Source: Pascua guehoae
Lineage: Eukaryota > Basidiomycota > Tremellomycetes > Trichosporonales > Trichosporonaceae
Direction: 5' to 3'
NCBI GenBank assembly: GCA_001600415.1
Contig: BCJX01000024.1
Span: 56,040-120,039, forward strand
Length of the DNA stretch: 64,000 nucleotides
In this document: positions 1 to 11,093 of the stretch, piece by piece
Numbering within the stretch: the first letter of the stretch is position 1
Layout: each line of letters starts with the position of its first letter
Translations under genes and position numbers: made by a program
The notes under the pieces: model-generated
The model's input: the letters and a program-made list of their open reading frames with translations, nothing else
The model's database searches: none
What the model was told of the DNA's origin: nothing

Positions 1-254
1 AAACACATCCCCCCACCCCCCCAAAAACCCACACACGCACCATCCGAAAGATCCAGGCCGACATGCTTGAGCCTCGCCTCTGCATTCTTAAACGCCTGCG
101 CCGTCTCGGGCCCCACACCGCCCTCGACGAGCTTGCCCGACGCGTCCGTCCCGATCAGGCCGGCGAGGTAGACCTTGTCGCCCGAGACGACCACGTTGGA
201 GAAGACGGCAGAGCCGCCCGCCGCGGCAATGACCTTTTTGTTGGCGTTGGGCAT
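1..254 (-). CDS. RidA/YjgF-family enamine deaminase-like protein, first exon (partial)
   Basis: Reading leftward from the ATG at 254, the frame encodes 71 codons (MPNANKKVIAAAGG..., then VVVSGDKVYLAGLIGTD and GPETAQAFKNAEARLK). It then meets a donor (GTGCGTGT, from position 40) splitting a codon after one base. The [VY]-x-[LA]-G-[QL]-I-G-x-D block and the following T-x-Q-x-x-x-N-x-x-x-x-L-x pattern are typical of the RidA/YER057c/UK114 family, which hydrolyses reactive enamine/imine intermediates from PLP enzymes. Only the 5' exon lies inside the window; the remaining ~50-60 residues, with the usual catalytic Arg and Glu, should be beyond the left edge. Positions 1-40 are the start of the intron. 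The family call is fairly secure; substrate and mitochondrial or cytosolic location cannot be read from this fragment. Confidence 0.75.
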   Translation of the reverse strand, partial: MPNANKKVIAAAGGSAVFSNVVVSGDKVYLAGLIGTDASGKLVEGGVGPETAQAFKNAEARLKHVGLDLSDGACVGFWGGGGMC

Positions 255-1468
255 TGTAGTCTGTGGGTGCTTGGATAGAGCTGGTGACAAGGAGAGTGGG
301 AAAGAAGGACAAATGGGGCGGGGGGCTCGACGTGCTGGTCGTGGGCTTGCTTTTGTAAGCTTCAGTCGGCCAATTGAGCATTCCCCGGCCACTTGCCTGG
401 CTGGCGGCTGGCGTCGATACGTGCCAATGACGCAACCGCGGCAACTCCGTCGCGCATCGCCGAAAGAGGCCTGAGCGCCTGCAACGCGGCACAATGCATG
501 GTATCGCTGCAGCGCGGAGACTGCATTTGGGGTCGGGGGTGGCCAACCAATGCGTCGGTGAACAACTCCAGTTTAGTTGCATCCAATCGCTTGGCGACGG
601 CTGCTCCGGGCCGCAGCCGTAGGTTCTGGTGTCGGCGAACACGTCCTGGCGAGTGGGCAAAGCCCGCTCATTTTGGGAAAGGCCACACCCTTTGTCACGC
701 AGAGCATGGCCTCCTGATCATCAGGACTCGATGTGCACCTCCTTGATGGTCACCTCTCTGATTGTCACCGCAACCATGTGCTCCTTTCATGTGCACATCT
801 CATCACCATTCTGTCTATATAGCTCTTGTACTTGAGCCTTGCAGCTGCGTAGATCACAACAGTTACCCCTCATTCAACCACAGTATAGGAGCCTGAGCCT
901 TGCAGACATCGCGCTGTCCTCGTTTCCTCACACCCTTCCATGTCGCTCACCTGCTCCACGCACCAACTCGTACATGCACCAACTCACCCAAGTATGCCTA
1001 CCTACCAGCGAGACAAAACGCCCCTTCCACATTGAGCGCGTGTTCGCGATGGCCTTGTAGATATGATACGTGGGTTTCTTAGTCGCACATGCTACACAAG
1101 CGTTGCATGCTCGGCATTCTTTTATGGTTGACAAGCTGGGTGTCGGGTACATGCGCCGCTCTGGTCGACGGCTTACGACTTGCTACGTACGCCTGTACCA
1201 TGCTCTCTCACGCACAACTGCCGAGGTCCTCTATGTCCCACAACCTCCCAGTCATATTGTGTCCGAGGCAATGAAGCCCGGACAGAGACAGGCCTCGTCA
1301 TGTGTTTCGCCGCTGACAAGGCAATCCCCCAAGAATGTGTCGCGGGATGACGTTGGCCCTTTCAAGTCTTGCCTGCCCCTCTTTCCGTCCATCATTGTCC
1401 TCGACAGACCATCGCTCTCCTCCCCCACTTGCCAAAAATGTTGGCTTGGGAGGAACTGAATCCTCTGC
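255..1468. other. Intergenic, no supported gene
   Basis: The stretch lies between the start of the RidA-like gene and the 3' end of tRNA-Leu. Open frames here are short, overlap on both strands, and show no domain, signal peptide or consistent splice pattern. It presumably contains the RidA-like promoter next to position 254. Confidence 0.5.
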
Positions 1469-1556
1469 TGACGAGAGTGGGATTCGAACCCACGTCCGAA
1501 GACTGCGGAGGTAACTAACCTTAACACAGCGCCTTAGACCGCTCGGCCATCTCGCC
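1469..1556 (-). tRNA. tRNA-Leu (anticodon AAG) with 10-nt intron
   Basis: On the minus strand a full cloverleaf can be drawn. The acceptor GGCGAGA pairs with TCTCGTC (one G-T pair), followed by discriminator A. The A-box is TGGCCGAGCGG. The anticodon stem CTGTG/CGCAG encloses a loop with T33 and anticodon AAG (1520-1522). There is a short class-II variable arm, and a T-arm GTGGG/CCCAC around TTCGAAT. The loop is 10 nt too long, which is explained by a canonical intron after position 37 (1509-1518). The discriminator A, variable arm and A-box agree with leucine identity. Confidence 0.9.
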
Positions 1557-2146
1557 GACGCTGTTGATCTGCGCCGAGCGCCGTCGCCGCTCCGCCGGGG
1601 TGTGCGGGGCTAACGAGTGTGGGAGACTCTGGCCTGGAGGGTGTGCGTGGGTTGCGTGGCACAGCCGCATCAAGCTACCCACGGCACGTTTGGGAATACA
1701 GGTGCGACCGGAAAGTATTGAGACTGCCACGCTGAGCTCAGTCGCACGCATGCAAGGCCTCATACACATGCCATCTCGCACCCTTGTCTCGAGGCTGTAG
1801 TCCTTGATGTGCATGGTGGACATTACGACATGGTGGAAGTTGCCCTGATGCACGCCGTCCTACAGGTACCAGCCGATTGATGTCGAGAGTGTCCATGTTC
1901 AACATCGCGTGCGACCGAGCTAAAGGTGGCAGTCTCGATACTTTCCGCTGGCACGTGCTCCACTTGTAGTAGAACGAGAAACCTGGCCCACAGCCACTCA
2001 CCACCTCCACGCCGCCACGACCGTATCCTCAAGGACAGTGCATAGATGACGGCCAAAAGCCTACAAGATTACTAGATGGTGTGTTTTGTTATAGATGTAA
2101 TACTAAAGCTCCCTAACACGACGTTGCTTTTCGCCAAAGCTGTCCC
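1557..2146. other. Intergenic with inverted repeat
   Basis: No gene is supported. The region lies upstream of tRNA-Leu and downstream of the sugar transporter stop codon, and it contains the inverted repeat listed separately at 1710-1947. Confidence 0.5.
1710..1947. repeat. Imperfect inverted repeat, two ~40-nt arms
   Basis: The left arm (1710-1749) starts GGAAAGTATTGAGACTGCC and ends AGTCGCACGC. The reverse complement of the right arm (about 1908-1947) reads GGAAAGTATCGAGACTGCC and ends GGTCGCACGC. I count about 35 of 40 matching bases. The arms are separated by about 158 nt. The structure lies on the 5' (upstream) side of tRNA-Leu, about 150 nt from it. Confidence 0.7.
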
Positions 2147-4516
2147 CTAGACCTTCTTTTCGTTGTCAAACTCCGAGTGGCTGATCTCGGTCTCGGGCTT
2201 GATCTCGAACGGATCGACATACGTCGAGGCAAACTTGCGAGCCGAGACGCGGCGCTCAAAGAGCATGTCGATTTCGGCAAACGTGCGTCCCGTTGGCTCG
2301 GGGACGCGGAAGTAGGTGTAGATGATGCACAGGAAGCACGAGCCGCCCCAGAAAAAGCCGGCAAAGTTTCCCCACGCCCACTTGTCGTCGTTGAGCATGT
2401 AAGGGGTGAGGACCGAGCAGACAATGCCGACAATGTTGTACAGGTTGCGGCCGAGGACGACCGTCTTGATCTGCAGGCTGCGGGTCGAGATTTCAGTGAC
2501 GAGCGAGTAGCAAACCGAGCCGACGGTGAGCTGGTAAAACATGGCCCAGACAATCATCATGGCGCCGGTCGCCATCGACGACTGGTCGCGGTGGCTATCG
2601 GGGACAAGGCCGAGGAAGCCCATGATGAAGAGGGCGGTACACAGGCCGCAGAGACCGTACAGGTACAGGTTGCGGCGGCCAATGCCCACGGCCATGAGGC
2701 CCCACGCGCCAAAGACGCCGACAACATTGATGCCGTACTGGCCCAGCGCAAAGCTGTACGAGTTGCTTGGGTCCACACCAGCCTTGGTCTGCAGGGTTAG
2801 AATCGTTTTGCTTTCTTGGCCCCGCGTTCAAATTCTTCCAAACTCACAAGGAAGTAGGCCGAGTAACCACTAAAGCTGTTTCCCGACAGGTTCTGGATCG
2901 CCCACACCATGCAGACAATCTCTGTGCGGCGCAGGTTTGTGCCCTTGAAGCAGTCCCAGTACGAAGAGCCCGAGTGCAGCTCCTTTTCAAGCTCGGTCGT
3001 GTGGCGCATCATGTCGATTGTCTCGTCGGCGTCAAAGTCGGTCTCGCGGTTGAGCGACGTCAAGCGCAGCAAGCTCCGCTTTGCGTCTTCAATGCGACCT
3101 TTGCGTACGAGCCACCACGGCGACTCTGGCGCAAGGAACACGCCAATGAGGAGGGGCACGGGCCACATCCATTGCAAGGTCCAGGGGAGGCGGAACGCCC
3201 ATTCGCCCAACTCGTGCTGGCGGTCGTTCATCGCCTTGATGACTCCGATACCAATCACCTGGCCGATACCCTGGTCGTCAGCAAGCGCGCGTGCTGGTTG
3301 CGGGTCAACTTACCCAGCAGCAGTTGACGTAGATTGTGAGGTATCCGCGGAGAGCGACGGGGCACACCCTGGAGCGTAAGTAGGTGGCCAGTGGCAATCA
3401 ACACAGCCCAAAGCGACTCACTCGCTCGCATAGGTGATCGTGAGTGTTTGCTGACCGTCAGCAATGCTTCTCTCCCCTTCAGACCCCATGCATTACCCAC
3501 AAAAATTCCCCATGGAATACCACACAGGATTTCAGCGACCTGGAGTTGGATGAGATCGTGTGCAGTGTAGAACATTGCGATCAGACCGATGAGCGCAACG
3601 AGGCACGCCATGACCGTGTACCGGTAACCAAAGCGTTCCGAGACAAATCCGTTGATAAAGAGACCGATGATTTCTCCGACATTGGCGCCGTTGCTCAGGC
3701 CGGCCTGCCAAGGCGCGGGGACTTCCCACTTGCCAAGATGGTTGAGGACGCCGAACCTGGGGTGAGCACGGGCGCGGCAGGGGTAATAAGGGATACCACA
3801 TGGTACCGCGTGGGGTCACATGGGGAGGGTCACTGCTTGCCAAGACCTTGTCTGGGAGTGTGTCTGCCATGCTTGTAGCCAAAGTGACGGTGTAAGCCAC
3901 ATCGGCCACCGGCAGCCCATGGACACACATGCGCAGCGAAGCGCCACACCACCACACACGGCGCATGCCGCGATGAAACAACCTACTCACTTTTTGTTAA
4001 ACGGCTCAAACGCGTAAAAGTTTGACAAGAGACAGACATCGTAGCTGCAAACAGTCAGCATTGTCAACGGAGAGGGTCTTGTGGTGGGCAGCTTGGTGGG
4101 CTTGGATAGCTTGGGCCGTCAAGGGCGGACGACCCGGCGCACGCAGCCAAAGTAGTAGTTGGTCGACGGGCAGCAGCCGCCAGCAACCCGGGTCCAATTT
4201 CTCGCCGCGCCCAACCCCTTCAGCGCCTCGCCCACCTCACACTCATGCCCGTCGCGGGCGACGGGGTTGTGAACGCGCCGACCAGACTTCCTCTCCTCGC
4301 CTACAATTGTACGCACCCTTCCATGACAATGAGCGTCGAGATGAGCATGGACCACGCGACAGCCTTGGGGTAGAGCCGCACACCCTCCATGAGGGTCATC
4401 TTGTGCTCCTTGTCCGAGGCAAGACGGGCATTCTCCAAGACCGTGTCGGTGACGACGGGTTTTGTGTCCCTGCCTGCCTCATCTGGTAGGCGTTGCTCGG
4501 CGTCGGGAGCCGACAT
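2147..4516 (-). CDS. MFS sugar transporter, alpha-glucoside/hexose permease type
   Basis: Seven exons give a 548-aa protein: 4516-4317, 4044-3991, 3756-3501, 3450-3422, 3368-3314, 3258-2848 and 2788-2147. All junctions use GT..AG and keep frame. After a hydrophilic N-terminus come YDVCLLSNFYAFEPFNKK, the loop motif NGFVSERFGYR (D/E-R-x-G-R-R-like), PESPWWLVRKGR after the sixth membrane segment, IQNLSGNSFSGYSAYFL, and VPEPTGRTFAEIDMLFE near the C-terminus. These are sugar-porter (MFS, SP family) signatures. The PESPWWLV and NxSGNSFSGY blocks are closest to fungal maltose/alpha-glucoside permeases, though substrate cannot be fixed by eye. The protein should be a 12-segment plasma-membrane H+ symporter. 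It is divergent from the inositol oxygenase gene across about 1.5 kb, so an inositol or related substrate is a possible alternative. Confidence 0.88.
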
Positions 4517-6038
4517 TGCGATCGAACGAGTGGGGGGTGGTAGAGATCGTAGAGGGGAGGGTGGGGGCCGGAGGTGGGGGGCGACTGAGCCGATGCGATT
4601 AATGAAAGAGAGTAGAGATGAGATGGGATGAAAGTGAGATGTCGGAAGAGTAAACGTAGATAAAACCGTGTTCCCTTAATTGGAGGCGTCCGGGTCGTCG
4701 GATCTTGGCGTAGTATTCCGAGTGGCAGGCAGCACTCTTGGCCAGAAAAGAACACTTGGCCTCAACTTTAAGCGTTTTATGTGTGGCAAGCGGGTCTGCA
4801 GTCTCGCGCGCGCGCTAAGCTCTGGCTTGTGGCCGCAGGCAAGGATGCAAGTCGTTCTCGAACCGACGACGGGACTGCCAAACCCATTTGTTGTGGTCTA
4901 CTCCCCGGACAAGTGCGTCGCGTGACCTGGAGCCCTCGCTGCCCCGCGTGCTCCATTTAAACGAAGTTGCCGGCAAAGCCGCGCCCCGCCCGCTGAGTTG
5001 GCCCGCGCTAGCTGCTGCTGCCCGGCCATCTGCTGCGTTTTCTGGACGGAGCTAGCACACTGTCGGCGTTCATCTGGAGGTCATAGCTTGCATTGAGTAG
5101 CCCACCATCATGGAAGCCGGCACGTGTGACGGTAAACACCGGGCCCACCAGGGTGGCTTTTCCAGCCAAGCCGCGGCATTGGTTCAAAAACAGACAGCCA
5201 AGGACAAGCGCGATCGAGCCCGTTCGGCGTTTCTCGGCGCTGCTATTCGCTCAGCTGTGGCAGGAAAAGAGGCAAATTCAGAAGTCAGCAACATGTGGTG
5301 AATGAAAGAGGGGAAATGTGGACGTGTTGGAGCTGTTTTTGGGTCGTTTGGGAGGTAGTGAACACGTATCTTGTCAACAAGGAACGCAGATGACCGCCAG
5401 ACACCATCAGATCGGTCCGAGATAGTGGATGGACGGTCCAAGGAATCTGACGGCCAACGAAAGGGTGGGAAGAAGTCATGTCCGATACCGGAGCGAAATC
5501 GGATACGCCACGGTGCGTCCAAGTCCGATTTTCCCTCCGATCGGAGGCCGAAACCGGCCGTGCCACGGATATTGGCCGCTTCGGCACCAGGACCGGGGTG
5601 GAGCTTTGCAAAACAAGCTCTCTCAACTGGCCGGCCGTTGGAAGATGGTACTCACCTTGGCGACAGCTTGCTTCTGTCTCGCACCCCGCCGACCTCGCCA
5701 AGTCGCCGCGCCGCCCATAACTGGCCGCAGCTTCGCAGGACAGATGGGAAATGGGCACCAGGGGGCTGGCCAGAAAGCCACCGAGGGGTGGGTTGTGACT
5801 CGTCACGCATCCGTTGTTGTCGCTTTGGCATCAGATTTTGCCGCTCAACATCCGTTAACCTACCGAGGTGGGGCTGGGTTTGCACCTGCACCGCGTCATT
5901 TGTCCGCCGTCGAGGACGCAAAACGGAGTGTCTGGAGGGGTATAACAACTGACCACGAACAACTGACCCATTGCCCACTACTCCACAACATCTTTACCTT
6001 CCACTCCCATTGTCCACGACCTCTCCCATCCAGCAACA
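4517..6038. other. Divergent intergenic region between transporter and inositol oxygenase
   Basis: This 1.5-kb stretch separates the two divergent starts and should hold both promoters. No recognised domain or good exon chain was found. A 63-codon frame at 5110-5301 starts in a CACCATCATGG context, but nothing else supports it. Confidence 0.5.
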
Positions 6039-7062
6039 ATGGTTCACGCACCCGAGGTTACCGACTACATCAAGAACGCGGCGTCCAAGCTCGACGTCGT
6101 GTCGGATGACGTCGATGCCGTCAACATTATCAAGGGCAACAACGCAGGCTACGACGCAGAGTCCAAGTTTGACGCCGAAAAGGACAAGCAGGCGTTCCGT
6201 CAGTACGAGGACGCATGTGACCGTGTCAAGAACTTTTACGCCGTGAGTCGAGATGTGTACAATACCCATAACTATCATGGTGGCTGACAGGACGCAGGAG
6301 CAGCACGCCAAGCAGACGCTCGAGTTCAACCTCAAGATCCGCAAGGAGTTTGAGACAAAGGTCCGCGCGCGCATGACGGTCTGGGAGGCAATGGAGCTGC
6401 TCAACGAGCTCGTCGACGAGTCGGACCCGGACACGTCGGTGGGGCAGATTGAGCACCTGCTGCAGACGGCCGAGGCGATCCGGCGCGACGGCAAGCCCGA
6501 CTGGATGCAGCTCACGGGCCTGATCCACGACCTCGGCAAGCTCCTGTGCTTCTTTGGCGCCGACGGCCAGTGGGACGTTGTGGGCGACACGTTCGTCGTT
6601 GGTTGCAAGTACTCGGACAAGATCATCTACCCCGAGACCTTCAAGGCCAACCCAGACTACAACGACCCCAAGCTCCAGACCGAGAACGGCATCTACGAGG
6701 CTGGATGCGGCCTTGACAATGTCCTCCTCTCGTGGGGACACGACGAGTACATTTACCACATTATGAAGCGCCAGTCCACCCTCCCCCGCGAGGCACTCGC
6801 CATGCTCCGCTACCACTCGTTCTACCCTTGGCACCGCGAGGGCGCCTACCGCCACCTCATGAACGCCGAAGACTACGACGACCTCAAGGCCGTCAACGCC
6901 TTCAACCCTTACGACCTCTACTCCAAGTCGGACAGCCCGCCCGTCGTCAGCGAGCTCAAGCCTTACTGTGAGTTTGGACACAGCTTTTCTCAGAGTCCTC
7001 TGCTGACACCAACAGACATGGAGCTCATCAACAAGTACTGCCCCGGCGAGATTGAGTGGTAA
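6039..7062 (+). CDS. myo-inositol oxygenase (MIOX)
   Basis: Three exons (6039-6242, 6298-6967, 7016-7062) give a 306-aa protein, close to the usual 285-310 aa. MIOX is a non-heme di-iron enzyme that converts myo-inositol and O2 to D-glucuronate, the first step of inositol catabolism in the cytosol. Visible family motifs are [33 protein letters not shown] (metal-binding HD), [43 protein letters not shown] and [16 protein letters not shown]. The C-terminus is [14 protein letters not shown], ending in the family's P-G-x-I-x-W. All the expected His and Asp iron ligands appear present. The last intron (6968-7015) splits a Tyr codon. The N-terminal ~65 residues are fungal-type and poorly conserved. 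Its divergent neighbour is an MFS sugar transporter. Confidence 0.97.
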
Positions 7063-9746
7063 TCTGCGCCCCGGGAGACCCAGTTGATAGAGCAGTAGAG
7101 CAGAGCGGCAGCATGGGACGGACATTTGTAATAGACCCCATTTGTACATACATTTTATCATCGACTTCAAAGGCACATTGCCACTTCATGCACACAAATT
7201 TGGTTCGTGCTTTGATGATGGCCCGGGAGAAGACAGTTGCACCGGCTGGCAGGACGGGGCTCCAGTGGAGGCGGTAAACAAAACGTCTTGGTGTTGACAT
7301 CTTGGTTCCCAGCAAAGGGCGGCCGTAAGCACGCACAAGCGCCTCAAGTGTCTCACCTGTATGGGCGAGCGAGTTTCCAACTTCTTCCCGGCAAACTTGA
7401 GCAGAGAACCGTTGCTGCGTCGTGTAGAAGGCGAGGGCGATGGGGTAAGCTGCGTCCTTGGCACAGAATAGTCCAAAAAGCGAAACTCCAGGCTCCAGCT
7501 TGACTCTGTCCTTACCGTCACCGCTGGCGGCGGCCACGAGGCATCTGCTTCTCCGTCCGTGAATGTGTGAATCGAGATTCATCGACCTCTCATGGTCGCT
7601 TCTGCGACTTTCCTTCGAGGGTACTCTGTAGTCATTGCAAACCACTGACCTTGTTCAGTTTGAACGCCGCGGTCGCCCTGAAAGCCGTCTTCGAGTAGGC
7701 AGACGCCCCCCATGGCGCAGACCCCACTGTCGAGAGAAAACAAATACCCTCTGTATCCTCTGCAGACCAGACAGGGACCGCCGTTACGGGCGCGACCGGG
7801 AATGAGCGCGACACGGTGGCCCCATCGAGGCGAGTTGAGAGAGGGTCGGGCGCAACGGCCTTGCCGCTGCCAAGGCGGCATTGACTCGAAAGAGCATATG
7901 CCGACGTGCCCGGTTGTCCCAGCGGTGTTCAGCATCTGTTGGTATGCACCCGCATCCCTCCTCCTCCTTACCTGTGCGGCATCAATGCCAAGATAGTAAT
8001 GCTGTTAGCGGTCCTTGGATGTCATACCGCTCTCGTCATACTGGGTACGCTTCGACCTCTTGCCTGTACGAACAAAGTGCGTCTGAATGACCCGACGTAT
8101 TAAGAGCGCCGGCCGGACCTCTGGACGGCAGACTATAACTCGAACCCCGCACCTGCACCATCAACTCGTCTCCGTACGGCCCCGGGGATTTCCACGCTCC
8201 GTCTCGCTGGCACACTCGTGGCCTTGCTCGCAGCTTGCCGGTGCAGTGCATGCCATGCCGACTTTAATGTTGCCTCGTTCCACCCATCTTTCGCCAGGCC
8301 CCCCCCCTTTCCAACCTCAAGACCGTTGCCACGACAATTACCAGATGCCTTCAATCTGACCCCCTATAAATTCTACCCCGGATCAGGACCCTTGTTCTCG
8401 GGCAGGGAGTACAACCGTACACCCACCGTTACCTATTACTTGGGGCGATCTACATGACGAGGAGCTTTATGAGGAGATTGTCAACCAAAGCGACCGCCAA
8501 AATCGGAGTCGCAGGCGGTATAAACAGCGTGGGCCAAACCGACACGGACGAAGGAGGAGGGATCGAGTGAGATGGACGGTCCAGAATAGGAGCAGATCGT
8601 CCTGTGAGGCATGAACGGAGGTAGTCTGTTGACAGCTCGTAGGAGGGGAGCTTTGGGTGTTTCGTGGACAGGCCTCGGGCCCGGGTTTCTTCGCCTGCTC
8701 CCTCACCAAGGCTTGGAATGGTGGACTCGATGTCTCCGTCGACTACTACTTACTTCTTCCTGGCTGTTAACCTGGGCCAAATCCACCCACCTGGAAGGTT
8801 CCAGGCTGGCGCTCTTGCACTCGATCGCGCCGTTCAGGTACCGTCCGAGTTTACGCCCGAGGGTGGCATAGTTGGGTTGCGTATCACCAGCCTCGTCTTT
8901 AAATCTGAACTCGACGTCGCCCATTGAACGAAGCCACATGAGTTCGGTGCACGCCTTCCAGGGGCTTTGCATTGCAAGTCGGCATGGGGTTGGATATGGC
9001 TGCTTCCAATGTCCACGTGTGGCCGTAATTATAGTTCGGGTTCTTGTTGATTTTGTTGACCTCGTCGTCAACACCTCCACGGTGCCCGTCCCCTTCAAAC
9101 TCTCCAGAGACCTTCACATCACCACCAGATCGCCATCGCCCGCGTCTGTGCCTATTTCCTGATCTGCTCTGTACCATACAGTGATGTGCACATACATCAA
9201 TGTGCTGTGCACATCTGTACCACAGTCTTCGTTTGTATCCGTGTCGCCTAGAATGTATGCTAAGATACCGTCCCCGACATTCCACTCACCCACGGTCTTG
9301 AACCGCTTGAAGGCTGAAGCTCAGCTTGGCTAAAATGGGAACAGTTGGAATCGAATAATTGTTTTCGTTTATTTTTATGGCAATCACATACTTGTGCACA
9401 CAGGCAACTGTTGATGGGGATGCTGCCAGCCCAAAGCCTAAAGGATGCAGTGGACAAGGACACCGTGTACTGTTTAGCTATGTACACTGGTGCAGGAGCA
9501 ACGAGGTCCAGCGAAGACTGAAATACGCCACAGTCAAAACGACACCGGGCTCACGGAACACAAGTCACAAAAACCAGCTCCGCTCAGAATAAACTTCTGC
9601 CTTGCTCAACACCTGAACACACCAACTCCAACCTTCGTCCAGCGCAGTGTCCTGGAACTACCCCCTTCCACAACAACGCAAAAACAAGAGGATCCCCCCC
9701 ACCCCCAACGCTCGGCGGCACGCGCGCGCTGGTTGGCCAGTATCCC
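7063..9746. other. Gene-poor region
   Basis: No complete gene is supported. The minus strand at about 8703-9130 has coding-like segments in two overlapping frames (for example GDVEFRFKDEAGDTQPNY and GHTWTLEAAISNPMPTC) that cannot be joined cleanly. The rest shows no structure I can name. tRNA-Ile follows directly. Confidence 0.45.
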
Positions 9747-9839
9747 GGTCGCTTAGCTCAGCTGGTTAGAGCATTGTACTAATAACAAGCCTGTTGCTAG
9801 TGTATGCAAAGGTCGGCAGTTCGATCCTGTCAGTGATCA
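9747..9839 (+). tRNA. tRNA-Ile (anticodon AAT) with 19-nt intron
   Basis: The acceptor GGTCGCT pairs with AGTGATC, followed by discriminator A at 9839. The D-arm is GCTC/GAGC. The anticodon stem TTGTA/TGCAA surrounds T33 and anticodon AAT (9781-9783). The variable loop is AGGTC, and the T-arm GGCAG/CTGTC encloses TTCGATC. The anticodon loop holds 19 extra bases after position 37 (9785-9803), a canonical nuclear tRNA intron. Confidence 0.9.
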
Positions 9840-10584
9840 TTCCTTTTGCCGCCTTGAAGGCCGCGCATGGAGAGCAGGTGTGCGTGTTTGTGGAGAGTGA
9901 TGGGTTGTGGCCGGTGAGGGTGGTTGGGTATCACTCGTGCCACACAGTCGTCGTGGCGTTTGCGCCTAGAGTATTACCGGTGTCCCAAGTCATGAGACCA
10001 CCACCTTCAGGCGGCAAAGAGATGGGCACTCGTACCGCTGGCACGGGTGGCCACACTGATGTACTCGTCGTGCCCTGCTGTGCGTGCGCCCAAGCTCCAT
10101 GGCCAATGTGGCAGTCTCCTGACTTTCTGGACACCTGTATGCTCAGCTTCGGACGGCCACTGAGGATCAAGTTGGCTTGGGCGGTTGCGATGCATTTGGA
10201 CGGCCTGCAGCGAGACATGCCAAGTACTGTGTGAACTGCAGGCTGGGGCCGCTGCAAAGAGTGTGTAGCTTTTGACACTTGAGACCCGGAGGAAATGCCA
10301 GCAACGTCTTGGCGGAGAGTGGTCATATGCTCAGTATGGAAGTTTCTGCGGCCTATCGTCGGCGGGGACAGTGTTTCATGGGATTGGTTTGTCTAACAAT
10401 GAACAAAGGGGACCCCAAACAATAAACAAAGAGGACTCCTAACAATGAACAAATGCGGACATGGAGAGGTGGGAGAGGTTTCTCGGGTCGATACAGTGGG
10501 AGACACGACGTTAATGAACAACAAACGACGATGAGGGGAAGACTATTGCGACGAGACGCGCAACAGACAAGGCGGGGGCCACAC
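9840..10584. other. Intergenic, no supported gene
   Basis: The stretch lies between tRNA-Ile and the 3' end of the SAP-like gene. A near-repeat (caat(g/a)aacaaa(g/t)) occurs three times at about 10397-10451. No gene is visible. Confidence 0.45.
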
Positions 10585-11093
10585 CTAACGGAGGGGCCTG
10601 AGGCCGAGGTGGCTGACGAACCGCGCCAGCTTGGCGGGCCGATCGCCGTTGGTCGGGAGGCCATACGCCGCGAGCATCTCGGTGAGCTGCGGGCCTGCGC
10701 AAAGTCAGCCCCACCATATGCAACACCGGATGCTCACCTGTGAGAGCCCTCAGGTCCCCAATCGTTGCGGGGAACATGGCGGGCGGAGCAAGCAGCTCGG
10801 GCACCACGAGGCCATCGGCATCCACACCGTCACCGGGGACCGGCGGGAGGCGATGGAGTGGCGCGATCAGATTCTCGCGCTCGACGTGCATGTTGGCAAA
10901 CCTCGCAGTCTGCCACTGATCCCTTTGGGTGAGCTAGGTGTAGCACGCCGACAACTCACTGGAGACGGAACATTAGGTGCATTACCATTTCGTACCGCCG
11001 CTCACGGCGCTGCTGGGCCTGCTGGGCGTGCAGGAACCATGCTGGTGCCCCCTCTGCGCCGTCGAGCGACGCGTGGGTCGCGATGGGCGACAT
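10585..11093 (-). CDS. Small orphan protein with SAP-like C-terminal motif
   Basis: Three minus-strand exons chain cleanly: 11093-10986 (MSPIATHASLDG to RRERRYEM), 10915-10738 (WQTARFANMHVERENLIAP to GDLRALT) and 10694-10585. The introns are GTAATG..CAG (phase 0) and GTGAGC..CAG (phase 1), giving 131 aa. The last ~40 residues read ALTGPQLTEMLAAYGLPTNG followed by DRPAKLARFVSHLGLRPLR. This resembles a SAP helix-loop-helix (L-x-x-x-L-x-x-x-G-L-x-x-x-G-x-[KR]-x-x-L), a module often used for DNA or RNA binding. The middle is Pro-rich and probably flexible. Exon-like sequence ending NDEIIPLRDPLG lies upstream at about 11170-11240, so the real start could be earlier. I recognise no orthologue. Function is unknown; nucleic-acid binding is inference from the motif only. 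Confidence 0.55.

Noticed and set aside
5110..5301. 63-codon ORF with a good start context
   Set aside because: No domain, signal or exon partner; such short frames are common in this GC-rich DNA.
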